IMG/VR virus record: IMGVR_UViG_3300047472_000231
Coordinates: 1 to 64,000 of that record
Source: a virus
Direction: 5' to 3' (one strand)
Length of the DNA stretch: 64,000 nt
Shown here: piece after piece, positions 22,341 to 31,446 of the stretch
Numbering within the stretch: position 1 is the first letter of the stretch
Layout of the letters: each line of letters opens with the position of its first letter
Made by a program: the position numbers and the translations under genes
Notes under the pieces: generated by a model
Databases searched by the model: none
The model's input: only the letters and a program-made list of their open reading frames with translations
Told to the model about the DNA's origin: nothing

Positions 22341-23914
22341 CCGAGTACTTGCATGACCCGCGCACAGGTGAGCCGTACAACTCGGCGACCTTCGATCTGG
22401 ACGACTACCTCGCGGGGATCGACGCGCGCCTCCTTGCATCGAGCGAGGGCCGGAAGGTGCTCACCCGTCTTGATCCACTCCTGTTCGGCCTCCTCTACCT
22501 GCCCCACCACATGAAGGGGAAGCAGACCGGCGAACAGATCACCCTCGCCGACTGCCACCTGGACTGGGCCCGCCGGGCTCTCCAGTGGGTCCGCCCCGTC
22601 ACGGAACCGCGGAGCGCCCGAGACGTGTTCATCAGTCCGCGCGAGTCCGCGAAGAGCACATGGTGGTTCTTGATCATTCCGATGTGGGCTGCCGCTCATG
22701 GACTCGTGCGCTTTGTGGCTGCGTTTTCAGATAGCGCCAGCCAGAGCGAGACGCACCTGGCCACGTTCAAAGCGGAGCTCGACGGCAATCGGCTGCTACG
22801 CGAGGACTTCCCTAGCCTCACGAAGCCGGCCACCCGCCCCCGCGGCTCCGTTGTTGCCGACCGCCAGTCGCAGATCCAGATGGCGTCCGGGTTCACCTTC
22901 GCTGCGCGCGGTATCGACTCCGGCAACCTTGGCCTCAAGGTCGGTCGCGAGCGCCCGGATGCCTTGATCTGCGACGACATTGAGAGCGGGGAGGCCAATT
23001 ACTCGATTCACCAGGCGAAGAAGCGACTCTCCACGCTGCAGAACGTGATCCTTCCCCTGTCGGAGTTCGCACGGGTGGTCGTCGTGGGCACCACCACCAT
23101 GGCGGGAGGGCTGATTCATCAGTGCGTCAAGAGCGTCACGACCACGGAGGAGCCCGCCGAGTGGATTAAGGAAGAGAAGTTCCGCGTCCACTACTACGAG
23201 CCGATCGTCAACACCGAGGCTGGCGAACGATCGATCTGGCCCGCCAAGTGGCCCATGAGCTACATGGTGCAGGTCCGTGCGACGCGCAGCTTCAAGCTCA
23301 ACTTCCTGAACCAGCCGTCCAGCGCGAACTCCGATTACTGGACCGAGGGCGACTTCACCTACGGCCGCTTCCCGGTGGCCCGTACCTACCTGTCCGTCGA
23401 TGGCGCTGTCACAACCAAGACGAAGTCGGACTACACGGGACTGGCGGTTGTCGGCTGCGCCCCCGCGCGACCGGCGCGCGAGGGTAGCCGGGCCGTACCA
23501 GCGCGATGCCTGGTCGAGCACGCCGAGGCGGTAAAGCTGAAGGGTAGGGCGCTTCGGGATCGAGTCCTGCAGCTGCTGGATTCGTATCCGGAGATTGGCG
23601 CGATCCTCGTTGAGGCGAATCAGGGTGGGGACCTTTGGCATGAGGTGTTCCATGACCTGCCGGTGCGGGTGGTCACCTTCTCGAACTCTGAAGCCAAAGA
23701 GGTCCGCGCGGCCCGCGTATTGAACCTCTACCAGCTGTTGCCCGCGCGTGTGGTCCATGCCGAGGCCCTGCCTGCCCTGGAAGAGCAGATGTGCGCGTTC
23801 CCGAATGGGCTCAACGATGACCTCGTCGACGCCGTGGGGAACCCGGTGCTGCGATTCCTGCGGCCCCCGCCCAGGAAGGCGCCTCCGTCGGCGGAGAGCG
23901 CCAGCTACGTCTAG
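22337..23914 (+). CDS. Terminase large subunit
   Basis: 525-aa DNA-packaging motor, GTG start overlapping the previous stop. The ATPase has an atypical Walker A at residues 99-108 (SPRESAKST) and Walker B LICDDIE (about 210-216). The nuclease domain begins YLSVDGAVTTKTKSDYTG (about 351-368, catalytic Asp 355) with a later AILVEANQGG and DDLVDAVG (about 495-505). Both domains are complete and length is normal. It cleaves the concatemer and pumps DNA into the prohead through the portal. Confidence 0.92.
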   Translation: MTEYLHDPRTGEPYNSATFDLDDYLAGIDARLLASSEGRKVLTRLDPLLFGLLYLPHHMKGKQTGEQITLADCHLDWARRALQWVRPVTEPRSARDVFISPRESAKSTWWFLIIPMWAAAHGLVRFVAAFSDSASQSETHLATFKAELDGNRLLREDFPSLTKPATRPRGSVVADRQSQIQMASGFTFAARGIDSGNLGLKVGRERPDALICDDIESGEANYSIHQAKKRLSTLQNVILPLSEFARVVVVGTTTMAGGLIHQCVKSVTTTEEPAEWIKEEKFRVHYYEPIVNTEAGERSIWPAKWPMSYMVQVRATRSFKLNFLNQPSSANSDYWTEGDFTYGRFPVARTYLSVDGAVTTKTKSDYTGLAVVGCAPARPAREGSRAVPARCLVEHAEAVKLKGRALRDRVLQLLDSYPEIGAILVEANQGGDLWHEVFHDLPVRVVTFSNSEAKEVRAARVLNLYQLLPARVVHAEALPALEEQMCAFPNGLNDDLVDAVGNPVLRFLRPPPRKAPPSAESASYV

Positions 23915-23915
23915 A

Positions 23916-23930
23916 CCTGCGAATCGTAGG
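23916..23930. promoter_or_regulatory. Late-region palindromic box 2
   Basis: CCTGCGAATCGTAGG, a near-perfect dyad right after the terminase stop and before the portal gene. Confidence 0.7.
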
Positions 23931-23978
23931 CAGATGTGAGCAATCAGGAAAGTATGTATTGCTACTAAGCTCAGCTAT

Positions 23979-23993
23979 CCTTCGAATCATCGG
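23979..23993. promoter_or_regulatory. Late-region palindromic box 3
   Basis: CCTTCGAATCATCGG, 63 bp after box 2 and 20 bases upstream of the portal start. The AT-rich stretch between the two boxes may hold the promoter. Confidence 0.6.
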
Positions 23994-24013
23994 TCGATGG
24001 TCGGGAGGTCTGG

Positions 24014-25555
24014 GTGGATGACGAGCGTGCCGACCTCATGTACGGCATCGAGGAGCTCAACGAGGCGCGCCCCGGATATGACCAGGCGCAGACCTACTAC
24101 GACGGCAAGGTCCCCGAGGTCTTCACCTCGACCCGGATCCGCCGCGCCCTCCGCGCGCACGGCATCGACTTCGACCTGAATTTTGCGAAGACGCCCGTCA
24201 ATGCGGTCACGAACCGGCTGAAGATCGCGTCGATCACCAGCCCCGACGAGGCCACGAACACGCTGATCTCGCAGATCTGGCAAGACAACCAGCTCAACCT
24301 GGAGATGCCCGACCTGTTCCGTCGGGCCGGCGAGTTCGGCGACGCGTACCTGATGGTGCTGCCTGTCGAGGACGACAAGGGCAACGTCGTCCGCGTCGAC
24401 ATGTTCTACAACTCGCCTCAGACCGTGCGCGTGATCTACAGCCAGGACAATCCGCGCCGCAAGGCGTACACGATCAAGAAGTGGTGTGACGGCCCCTATC
24501 ACCGCGCCGAGTTGCTGTATGACGACCGGATCGAGCGGTGGACCACCGGCAAGAACTCGAACGGCGACAAGCCCGCCGACTGGATGCACTGGCTGGCCGA
24601 CCCGGAGGATGGCGCCGCCGCCGACCCCGAATCGTGGACCATCGACCACGACTGGGGCGAGCAGCCCGTCTTCCACTACCGCAACGACCGCCCCTACGGA
24701 TGCCCGGAGCACTACGGCGCCTACGGCCCGCAGAACGCGATCACCAAGCTGCAGCAAACCCACATGGGCACCGTCGACTACCAGGGCTTCCCGCAGCGCT
24801 ACGCCCTCACCGAAGCCGCCAACACCGACACCTCCGACCTCGAGCCCGGCGACTTCGACGACAACGACTGGCCCCTCCCCGAGAAGGGAGTCGGCCCGAA
24901 GGACTCCGGCGACGACAGCTCCCTCAAGGCCGGGCCCGGCGAAATGATGCTGCTGCGCGGGTTCAAGGCTGTCGGCCAGTTCGATGCGGCACAGCCTGGC
25001 GTGTTCCTGGAGCCGATCAACTTCAACATCCGCGCGATGGCGCAGATCACCGACACGCCGCTACGGATGTTCGACCCGCAGTCCAGCCGCCAACGCTCCG
25101 GGGTCTCCTACCAGGAAGAGGACGGCCCGTTCATCAGCAAAGTCGAAATCCGACAGACGTCCTACGGAGCCGCGACGCACGAGGCGTTCACCTTCGCCCT
25201 GCGCCGCCTCGGAGTCATCGACCCGGTCCTGTCCGTGGACTGGGTGCCCGCCAAGAGCGTCACGGACGCGCAGGGCTGGCAGACCGTCAACGAGAAGATC
25301 CGGGCCGGTGTCCCGCGCAGGCAAGCGCTCATGGAAGCCGGGTATCGGGCGGAGCAGGTCGACGAGTGGCTGACCGGGGTCGACGACTCCGAGCTGCAGC
25401 GCCGCGTCGACGTCCTCGCCAGTCTGGCGGACTCGGCTCAGAAGCTGGGCGCTGCCGCAGCTCTCGGCGTCATCAGCAGCGAGCAGGTGACCGCGCTGCT
25501 GTCCGGGACGATCGACGACCTCGAACTCCTCGCACAGGCGCAGGAGGAGGGCTGA
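24014..25555 (+). CDS. Portal protein (SPP1 gp6-like)
   Basis: 513 aa. The N-terminal pattern ADLMYGIEELNEARPGYDQAQ, then YYDGKVPE and the 'KTPVNAVTNRLKI' segment, is typical of SPP1-family portals. Middle region is beta-rich, followed by long helices (about 330-440) that form the stem and crown. The dodecameric portal is the DNA entry gate and binds terminase and neck proteins. It follows the terminase with two late boxes between them. Confidence 0.88.
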   Translation: MDDERADLMYGIEELNEARPGYDQAQTYYDGKVPEVFTSTRIRRALRAHGIDFDLNFAKTPVNAVTNRLKIASITSPDEATNTLISQIWQDNQLNLEMPDLFRRAGEFGDAYLMVLPVEDDKGNVVRVDMFYNSPQTVRVIYSQDNPRRKAYTIKKWCDGPYHRAELLYDDRIERWTTGKNSNGDKPADWMHWLADPEDGAAADPESWTIDHDWGEQPVFHYRNDRPYGCPEHYGAYGPQNAITKLQQTHMGTVDYQGFPQRYALTEAANTDTSDLEPGDFDDNDWPLPEKGVGPKDSGDDSSLKAGPGEMMLLRGFKAVGQFDAAQPGVFLEPINFNIRAMAQITDTPLRMFDPQSSRQRSGVSYQEEDGPFISKVEIRQTSYGAATHEAFTFALRRLGVIDPVLSVDWVPAKSVTDAQGWQTVNEKIRAGVPRRQALMEAGYRAEQVDEWLTGVDDSELQRRVDVLASLADSAQKLGAAAALGVISSEQVTALLSGTIDDLELLAQAQEEG

Positions 25556-26571
25556 TGCCGTACCGCAGCGAGCACCTGGCCCGCCTCGTGCAGGACGAGC
25601 ACACTGGCCAGGTCATCGACCTTGAGGACCGCATCGTGGGGGAGGCGTTCGGCGACAGCGAATCCCTGTTCGCCCAGCTGATCCGGCGCACCCTCGCTGC
25701 CTGGACCCGCGCCTTCGGCGGCCCAGACGAGCCTGCCGTGCCTGGGGGCGTGCTGCGCCGCATTCTCGCGGCCGTGCGTGCCGCCGTGCGCCGCATCCTC
25801 GACGGCGTCATCCCGCGGGCCGACACGGCACTCGGAGACAGCCTCGGCGAGGCGCTGACCTTGGGGATACAGCAGGGCGGCGAGTTCTTGCGAGCCGCTA
25901 CGGGGCGCCGCCGCCGTGCGCCAGCCCGGCCGCGGTTGAGCCGGACGGTCCGCAGCGAAGCCAGCCGCATCGGCGACCTCATCACCCAGCGCCGCGACCG
26001 CGCCCTGCAGCTGCTGCTCCCGGACCGGGTATCGCGCTGGACGCACCTGCTGACCGGGATCGGCGCCGGCCGCGCCACCTTCTCCGCGATTCGCGCGCAC
26101 GTCGCCTGGGTCGTCAGCACCGCCGTTAACGAGGGCCTGGACGCTGTGATCCGGGCGTCGGCGAAGGTCAGGCTGTGGGTGTCGGAGGCAGACGCCTGTG
26201 TGCGATGCCTCGCCTACACCGGCCGCATCGTCCCCATCGACGAACCCTTCCCGGGCGGCCTGTCGTGGGATCCCCGCCAGCGCCACATCGGTGCCGAGGG
26301 CATCGACGGGCCTCCCCTGCATGCTCACTGCAGATGCAGGACAGTGCCCTGGAACGACAGCTGGACGACGTCCGGCGTGCCGTTTCCGCTGGCGTTGCAG
26401 CGGGAGGCGCACCGGTCCCTCGGCTACGGCACCGCACGCCCCTCCGAGTCCCGCGCTGCCCGGCTGCGCGCCGCCCGCGAACTCCTGCGCACCGAACCCG
26501 ACCTGCTGCCTGCGGTGGAGGCGCGCGCCCGTACCGCCGTGCGTACTGGCCGCTTCACCCAAGCCGCATAA
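25555..26571 (+). CDS. MuF-like head morphogenesis / minor capsid protein
   Basis: 338 aa, ATG overlapping the portal stop (TGATG). Helical N-terminal two-thirds, then VSEADACVRCLAYTGRIVPI (about 205-224) and HAHCRCRTVPW (about 260-270), the Cys/His pattern of MuF/SPP1 gp7 proteins that bind the portal and are packaged with the head. Length is in the usual range. Confidence 0.8.
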   Translation: MPYRSEHLARLVQDEHTGQVIDLEDRIVGEAFGDSESLFAQLIRRTLAAWTRAFGGPDEPAVPGGVLRRILAAVRAAVRRILDGVIPRADTALGDSLGEALTLGIQQGGEFLRAATGRRRRAPARPRLSRTVRSEASRIGDLITQRRDRALQLLLPDRVSRWTHLLTGIGAGRATFSAIRAHVAWVVSTAVNEGLDAVIRASAKVRLWVSEADACVRCLAYTGRIVPIDEPFPGGLSWDPRQRHIGAEGIDGPPLHAHCRCRTVPWNDSWTTSGVPFPLALQREAHRSLGYGTARPSESRAARLRAARELLRTEPDLLPAVEARARTAVRTGRFTQAA

Positions 26572-26577
26572 CCCCCG

Positions 26578-26596
26578 GGCGTCCGCGACGGACGCC
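26578..26596 (+). terminator. Short hairpin after MuF-like gene
   Basis: GGCGTCCG and CGGACGCC, perfect 8-bp stem with 3-base loop, between head morphogenesis and scaffold genes. May be a partial terminator. Confidence 0.5.
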
Positions 26597-26625
26597 GACA
26601 ACCAACCCCGCGATGGGAGAACACG

Positions 26626-27321
26626 ATGGGCATCCAGACAGACACCGCCACCGACGAGCCCGACATCGACGTTGAGGTCGACGAAGATCCGGACACCGAG
26701 CTCGACGCCGACGCCGACGCCGAGCCGGACGAGGCGCCGAAGCCGAAGCCGCCGGCGAAGAAGGACGAGCCGAAGCCCGGCGACGACGACTACGCGCCGC
26801 CCTCCAAGTCGGAGTGGGCGCGCACCCAGGCCGCGTTGAAGAAGGCCAACGACGACGCCAAGCGGCACCGGCTCCGCAACAAGGAGCTGGAAGAGCAGGG
26901 CCGCGCCAACGAGTCCGACCACGAGAAGGCGCTGCGTGAAGCCCGCGAGGAAGGCGAGAAGCGCTACCGGCAGCCGCTGGTGCGCACCGCCGCCCGGTCT
27001 GCGCTCGTCGAAGCGGGGGCGCTCGCGTTCCTGCAGGACGAGAAGGAGCCCGACTCGCAGGCCGCCCGCGAGAAGGGCGAGTCCCGCCTGTCCCGGCTAC
27101 TGAAGCTCGTCGACACCGAGAGCCTCGACGTCGACGAGGACGGATCCGTGTCCGGCCTGGAGGCCGCGATAGACGATCTGCGCCGCGACTACCCGGAGTT
27201 GTTCGCCACTCCTGCCAGGAAGCCGAAGGCCCGGCCTACCGGTGCGCCGCGCCAGGCGGCCCCGGAGAAGCCGAAGTCGACGGCCGAGCAGCACGCCGCT
27301 CGGCTCCTGGGCAGGGCTTGA
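26626..27321 (+). CDS. Capsid scaffolding protein
   Basis: 231 aa, ATG behind GGGAGAACACG. The very acidic N-terminal half (DEDPDTELDADADAEPDE), Lys/Pro-rich linker, central coiled coil (about 65-110) and basic C-terminus are the usual layout of siphophage scaffolds, which bind the capsid protein through a basic tail. Its place directly before the major capsid gene supports this. Confidence 0.8.
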   Translation: MGIQTDTATDEPDIDVEVDEDPDTELDADADAEPDEAPKPKPPAKKDEPKPGDDDYAPPSKSEWARTQAALKKANDDAKRHRLRNKELEEQGRANESDHEKALREAREEGEKRYRQPLVRTAARSALVEAGALAFLQDEKEPDSQAAREKGESRLSRLLKLVDTESLDVDEDGSVSGLEAAIDDLRRDYPELFATPARKPKARPTGAPRQAAPEKPKSTAEQHAARLLGRA

Positions 27322-27331
27322 CCCCAAGAGG

Positions 27332-27337
27332 TATATT
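27332..27337 (+). promoter_or_regulatory. Candidate -10 element before capsid gene
   Basis: TATATT in an otherwise GC-rich stretch, 120 bases upstream of the capsid start. No good -35 lies at 17 bases, so it may rely on an activator. Confidence 0.35.
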
Positions 27338-27367
27338 CAGCACCAGGTGAATTGTTCCGGTGATCGG

Positions 27368-27435
27368 AGCAGGCCGCCGCCCTGCTTTGCGAAGGCGCCC
27401 GTGATGGGGCCCGAGCCCAACAGCTTCCCCATCAC
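27368..27435 (+). promoter_or_regulatory. Two leader hairpins before capsid gene
   Basis: AGCAGG/CCTGCT (27368-27386) and the longer GTGATGGGG/CCCCATCAC (27401-27435) stems precede the capsid ribosome site by about 10 bases. They could stabilise the abundant capsid mRNA or block upstream read-through. Confidence 0.55.
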
Positions 27436-27456
27436 GCCGCCCGCAGGAGGGCCACA

Positions 27457-28371
27457 ATGGCGCGCAATACGCTCGAGGCATGGATCCCAGAAGAGTGGGA
27501 GACCAGCCGCGTAGTCCAGTCCATCACCCAGATCTCCGCCGTTGAGTCGCTCGCCGCCCGCATTCCCATGGGCTCCGACACCAAGCACGTCCCCCGCACC
27601 GCGGGCATGGACGTCGCGGTCGTCGCCAAGGGCGGCACCTACGGCGAGGACACCTCCCTCAACGACGAAGTCCTGCTCTCCGCGATCAAGTTCGGCAAGG
27701 CCGCGCGCATCGCCGAAGAGGACATCGACGACTCCGTCGCCAACATCATCGAAGCGAAGATGATCGGCTGGGGTAAGTCCTACGCCAAGCTGATCGACAA
27801 CGCCAGCCTCGCCGTCAGCGCGGCCAGCAACGGCACCACGGTTCCGTTCACGTCGCTGTACCAGCTGCTGAACACCACCGACGCCACCCTCAGCTACACC
27901 GGCGGCGCGAACATCACCACCGCCGCATCCTCCGGCGCCCCGAGCTACGCGGAGTTCTCCACCGCGATCGGCAACGTCGAGTCCGGCGACTACTTCGACC
28001 CGGGCTCCATGGTCGCCATCGCGCACCCCGCGTTCCGCAAGAGCCTCCGCGGCGTCCTCGACTCCCAGAACCGGCCCATCTTCATCGAGGGCCTGTCCGG
28101 GACCCCTGACACCGTCTTCGGCGTCAACGTCCGTTGGAGCCTCGGCGCGAAGCTCACCGCGACCGCCACCTCGACGCCGACCGGGCGCGCACTCATGGCG
28201 TTCGTCAACCCCGAGCTGATGCTCCTCGGCGTCCGCTCCGGCCCCGAGTCGGTGTTCATCGACGGACGCGACGGCCTCAGCGCGCTGACCGACGAGTCGA
28301 TCCTCAAGATGCGCGCCCGCCGCGGCTGGGCCTACGGCCACCCCAACGGCGCATCCATCCTCGTCGGCTGA
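27457..28371 (+). CDS. Major capsid protein (HK97 fold)
   Basis: 304 aa, ATG behind GGAGGGCCACA. Motifs: SAVESLAARIPMGSDTKHVPR near the start, EDTSLNDEVLLSAIKFGKAARIAEEDIDDS (E-loop/spine helix region, written here in parts) and later GVRSGPESVFIDGRDG. The layout matches the phage capsid HK97 family without a long N-terminal delta-domain, agreeing with a separate scaffold gene. Forms the icosahedral head. Its own leader with hairpins suggests extra expression. Confidence 0.88.
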   Translation: MARNTLEAWIPEEWETSRVVQSITQISAVESLAARIPMGSDTKHVPRTAGMDVAVVAKGGTYGEDTSLNDEVLLSAIKFGKAARIAEEDIDDSVANIIEAKMIGWGKSYAKLIDNASLAVSAASNGTTVPFTSLYQLLNTTDATLSYTGGANITTAASSGAPSYAEFSTAIGNVESGDYFDPGSMVAIAHPAFRKSLRGVLDSQNRPIFIEGLSGTPDTVFGVNVRWSLGAKLTATATSTPTGRALMAFVNPELMLLGVRSGPESVFIDGRDGLSALTDESILKMRARRGWAYGHPNGASILVG

Positions 28372-28387
28372 CCATCCCTTCAATCCC

Positions 28388-28416
28388 CGCACCGCCCGAC
28401 GGCTCCGGGCGGTGCG
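28388..28416 (+). terminator. Hairpin after capsid gene
   Basis: CGCACCGCCCG and CGGGCGGTGCG form a perfect 11-bp stem, 16 bases after the capsid stop; probably lowers expression of downstream genes relative to capsid. Confidence 0.7.
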
Positions 28417-28439
28417 GCGGACAACCAGGGAGGTGAGCC

Positions 28440-28817
28440 ATGGCAGCAGCCAAGAAGACCGCGAGCAGCAGCCGCGCCAGGCAGCACCCGGCCAAGGCCG
28501 GCGAGCCTGAGGTCGAAGTCGACGAGCGATCCCCGGACGGGTCCGAGGGCACGCGGTTCGTCAAGGAGTTCGTCGTGCTCGCCGCACGCTGGACCGACGA
28601 GGACTATCAGCACGAGGCCAACCGCGCCGGCGTCGTCAACGAGGCGATCCAGCGAGGCCTGCACCCGCGCGGCGACGTGTCCTTCGACGGCCAGGAGCAG
28701 CACCCCGACGGCCTGTCGCTGGTGCTCACCTACTCGGTGGACACGGTGCCCGCCTCCGTCGACCACCAGCCTGAGGACACCACCACGCCCCGCGACGTGA
28801 TTGACGGCGAGGGCTGA
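28440..28817 (+). CDS. Hypothetical head-associated protein
   Basis: 125 aa, ATG behind GGGAGGTGAGCC. Basic disordered N-terminus then FVKEFVVLAARWTDEDYQHE and a short beta segment LSLVLTYSVDTVPA. Position between capsid and neck genes suggests a head or decoration protein; no family recognised. Confidence 0.65.
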   Translation: MAAAKKTASSSRARQHPAKAGEPEVEVDERSPDGSEGTRFVKEFVVLAARWTDEDYQHEANRAGVVNEAIQRGLHPRGDVSFDGQEQHPDGLSLVLTYSVDTVPASVDHQPEDTTTPRDVIDGEG

Positions 28818-28818
28818 C

Positions 28819-29265
28819 ATGGTCAACGCCTGGGCGACCGCGCAGGACGTCACCGACTCCACGGGAGTCACGGTGACGGATCAGCAGCTTGTCCAGGCAC
28901 AGAAAGCTGTGGAGGTCTTCAGCAATCGCATCTTCGGCGACGAGGCGCGCATGAGGACGCGAGACCTCTACTGGCTGGGTCAGGCCGTCGCCCATCAAGC
29001 AGCGTGGATCGCGGGCCAGTTCGGGCTGGAGACGCGGCTGGATGCCACGCAGATCCAGCAAGACCAGGTCTCGACCACACTGCAGGGCGACGGCCTGGTC
29101 CTCGCACCCATGGCCGCCCGCTCCCTGAAGCGCGTGTCGTGGATGCGATCCAGGACCGTGCACATCCGGTCCGCCATCGAAGGAGCTGGCCCGATCGTCG
29201 GGGATGCTCTCACGGACGGCTCCGACGATCACCTGTACTGGGCGCCGTACCGGGGCGGTGCGTGA
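28819..29265 (+). CDS. Head-tail adaptor (gp6-like)
   Basis: 148 aa from ATG 28819. Helical: WATAQDVTDSTGVTVTDQQL then QAQKAVEVFSNRIFG and WLGQAVAHQAAWIAGQF, the order of HK97 gp6/SPP1 gp15 connector proteins which form a ring below the portal. Its stop overlaps the next start (TGATG). Confidence 0.75.
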   Translation: MVNAWATAQDVTDSTGVTVTDQQLVQAQKAVEVFSNRIFGDEARMRTRDLYWLGQAVAHQAAWIAGQFGLETRLDATQIQQDQVSTTLQGDGLVLAPMAARSLKRVSWMRSRTVHIRSAIEGAGPIVGDALTDGSDDHLYWAPYRGGA

Positions 29266-29597
29266 TGCCCGTCGCTATCGCCACCACCAGCATCGCCATC
29301 CTGCGCGGCACCACCACCGACGCCTACGGCGACGAGCAGGACACCGACACCCCCATCTACACAGGGATCCCGGCCAGCCTGACCGAACAGTCCCGGCGGG
29401 TTACCACCAGCGACGACCCCACCCCGCGGATCGTCCGCTACGCCGTCGCCCGCGTGGCCGCTGGAACGGACGTCACCGATCAGGACCGGGTGCGTGACGA
29501 ACGGACCGGCGCCGTGTACATCGTCGACGCCGTCTCATCGATGGCCAACCCAGCACTCACCGCAGACCTACGGCTCGACCTGCGGCGCACCACCTAA
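29265..29597 (+). CDS. Head-tail stopper protein (putative)
   Basis: 110 aa. Beta-rich: SIAILRGTTTDAYGDEQD, ASLTEQSRRVTTS, then VRDERTGAVYIVDAV, like SPP1 gp16/stopper-type connector proteins, which plug the portal. Assigned by gene order and small beta-barrel pattern. Confidence 0.65.
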   Translation: MPVAIATTSIAILRGTTTDAYGDEQDTDTPIYTGIPASLTEQSRRVTTSDDPTPRIVRYAVARVAAGTDVTDQDRVRDERTGAVYIVDAVSSMANPALTADLRLDLRRTT

Positions 29598-29667
29598 CCG
29601 AACACGGCCACACGCCCGGGGAGACCAGGCAGGCCAGCACGACCACCCACCGGAGAGGAGGGCGGCC

Positions 29668-30039
29668 ATGGCACGATCCCGCATGCGGATCGACCCGTCC
29701 GCACGCACGCACGTCGACGCCGCCATCAACCGGTGGCTCGAAGTAGACATTGGCCGCCCCATTCTCGGTGACGCCCAGAACTACGTGCACAAGCGCAGCG
29801 GACGGCTCCATGATTCGCTGCGGGCCGAGGTCCACGACAAGGTGCTGCGCGTCGGCTCGCTGGACTGCAACTACGCCACCGACGTCGAGATGGGTACCAG
29901 CGCCCACGTCATCAGGCCGACCAACAAGAAGGCCTTGTTCTGGCCCGGCGCCGACCACCCCGTCGCCAAGGTCAACCACCCCGGCACCCCGCCGTTCCCG
30001 TACCTCCGCCCGGCCCTGTTCCAGCGGAGGACCGCGTGA
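29668..30039 (+). CDS. HK97 gp10-like neck/tail-completion protein
   Basis: 123 aa, ATG behind GAGAGGAGGGCGGCC. The middle YVHKRSGRLHDSLRAEV and the end VNHPGTPPFPYLRPAL are characteristic of HK97 gp10-type proteins at the head-tail joint. Followed by an overlapping GTGA start. Confidence 0.8.
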   Translation: MARSRMRIDPSARTHVDAAINRWLEVDIGRPILGDAQNYVHKRSGRLHDSLRAEVHDKVLRVGSLDCNYATDVEMGTSAHVIRPTNKKALFWPGADHPVAKVNHPGTPPFPYLRPALFQRRTA

Positions 30040-30485
30040 GCCTCCTGCTGCGCGCCAACCATGAGCTGGTCACGATCGCCTGGCTGAAGACCGTCGTTGG
30101 CGACCGCGTCTCCATGACCCTCCCCAAGGACAACAGCAGCTGGGCGGCGTCCGGGTTCTGCACGATCGACACCGTCGGCGGCACCCCCAACATGTACGTC
30201 CCACTGCGTGAGCCCGTCATGTCCGTCGACTGCTGGGCCTTCAACCCCGGCAGCCAGAAGCCCCCGTGGAACAAGGCGTCGACGCTCGCGCAGGCCATTC
30301 AGGCTGCCTGCTGGGACCACCGCGGAATTCCGCAGACCGTCACCCTGCCCGCCGGATACCCCGCGGTGCAGGTGCGGTCTGCGTACTGCACCGGAGACCC
30401 GCGCCGCATCCCCGACGACCCTTCGTCCTACGCCCGGTACACCATCCCCGGCCTCGCCATCGCCTGGGTGGAGGTGCCGTCATGA
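30036..30485 (+). CDS. Tail terminator protein
   Basis: 149 aa, GTG start overlapping the previous stop. An alpha/beta protein (LLRANHELVTIAWLKTVVGD, then VDCWAFNPGSQKPPWNKAS, QAIQAACW) in the position and with the layout of siphophage tail terminators, which cap the tail tube and set its attachment to the head. Confidence 0.7.
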   Translation: MSLLLRANHELVTIAWLKTVVGDRVSMTLPKDNSSWAASGFCTIDTVGGTPNMYVPLREPVMSVDCWAFNPGSQKPPWNKASTLAQAIQAACWDHRGIPQTVTLPAGYPAVQVRSAYCTGDPRRIPDDPSSYARYTIPGLAIAWVEVPS

Positions 30486-30706
30486 GCCGCTACGCCCTCC
30501 AAGGCGCCCTCAGCCGGGACCTCCTCACGTGGAACGGCAAGGTCCTCGTCCACGACGACCGGGCCGAGATGGAGTTCCTGGTCACCGGAGACGTCCGCGT
30601 CATCGACTGCCCCCGCGACATTCCGCCCGAGCAGACCATCGAGATCCGCTTCCACCCCAACTTCGCCTCCGTGACGTGGCCATTGACCAAGGAGCAGTTC
30701 CGGTGA
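30482..30706 (+). CDS. Hypothetical tail-region protein
   Basis: 74 aa, starting in an ATGA overlap. Beta-rich (VLVHDDRAEMEFLVTGDVRVIDCP, IEIRFHP). Unknown, between tail terminator and major tail protein. Confidence 0.6.
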   Translation: MSRYALQGALSRDLLTWNGKVLVHDDRAEMEFLVTGDVRVIDCPRDIPPEQTIEIRFHPNFASVTWPLTKEQFR

Positions 30707-30879
30707 CCCACACCATCGCTACGACCATGCAGCCCGACAAGCCCATCGAGGTCGACGACGCCGAATACGTCGACCTCAAGCGCCAGGGCCTCGTCCTCGT
30801 CGACCACACCGAGCAGGCCGCGGCACCCGCCCCGGCCACCAAGAAGGCCGCTACGCCGGCCACCAGCAAGGAGGGCTGA
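30703..30879 (+). CDS. Hypothetical small tail-region protein
   Basis: 58 aa, GTG overlapping the previous stop. Acidic beginning (PIEVDDAEYVDLKRQGLVL), resembling small head/tail proteins that start with a similar 'V-D-E-x-D' turn, then an Ala/Pro/Lys-rich tail. Function unknown. Confidence 0.55.
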   Translation: MTHTIATTMQPDKPIEVDDAEYVDLKRQGLVLVDHTEQAAAPAPATKKAATPATSKEG

Positions 30880-30882
30880 CCC

Positions 30883-31446
30883 GTGGCGGTCACCGCAACC
30901 AACCTCGTTCAGGGCCCGGCCACGCTGTACAGCGGAGCCTTCGGCGCCCTCGAGCCCACCGACGCCACCGTCAACACGACGCCCGCGGCCTCCAGCTGGA
31001 CGGACGTCGGCGGCACCCAGGACGGCGTCAAGCTGACCATCGACCAGTCCTACACGGAGCTGGAAGTCGACCAGGTCGTCGACCGCGTCGGCAGCCGCCT
31101 CACCAAGCGGGACTTCACCGTCGAGACGAGCATGGCGGAGCCCACCCTCGCGAACCTGTCGCTCGCCCTCAATGGCGGCACCAGCGCCTCGGCCGCAGGC
31201 TACGCGAGCTTCGAACCCAGCTTCGCGAGCTCGGCGACGCAGCCCACCTATAAGGCGTTGCTGTTCGACGGCTGGGCCCCGGGCGGCACGTTCACGAGGC
31301 GCGTCATCGTCCGCAAGGCCCTGTCCACGGACGCCGTCGAGCTTGCCTACACCAAGGACAAGCAGACCTTGTACGGCGTCAAGTTCTCCGGCCACTACGT
31401 GACCGCGTCGATCGCGCCCATCCACATCGTCGACCAGACCAGCTAG
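30883..31446 (+). CDS. Major tail protein
   Basis: 187 aa, GTG behind AAGGAGGGCTGACCC. Beta-rich: TNLVQGPATLYSGAFG, SWTDVGGTQDGVKLTIDQSY, RRVIVRKALSTDAVELAYTK (each here short), with the final HIVD. This is the usual composition of siphophage tail-tube proteins and it lies directly before the chaperone/tape-measure genes. Confidence 0.8.
   Translation: MAVTATNLVQGPATLYSGAFGALEPTDATVNTTPAASSWTDVGGTQDGVKLTIDQSYTELEVDQVVDRVGSRLTKRDFTVETSMAEPTLANLSLALNGGTSASAAGYASFEPSFASSATQPTYKALLFDGWAPGGTFTRRVIVRKALSTDAVELAYTKDKQTLYGVKFSGHYVTASIAPIHIVDQTS

Noticed and set aside
22796-23758. 320-codon minus-strand frame inside the terminase gene
   Set aside because: It is a shadow frame of the terminase with no ribosome site or family pattern.
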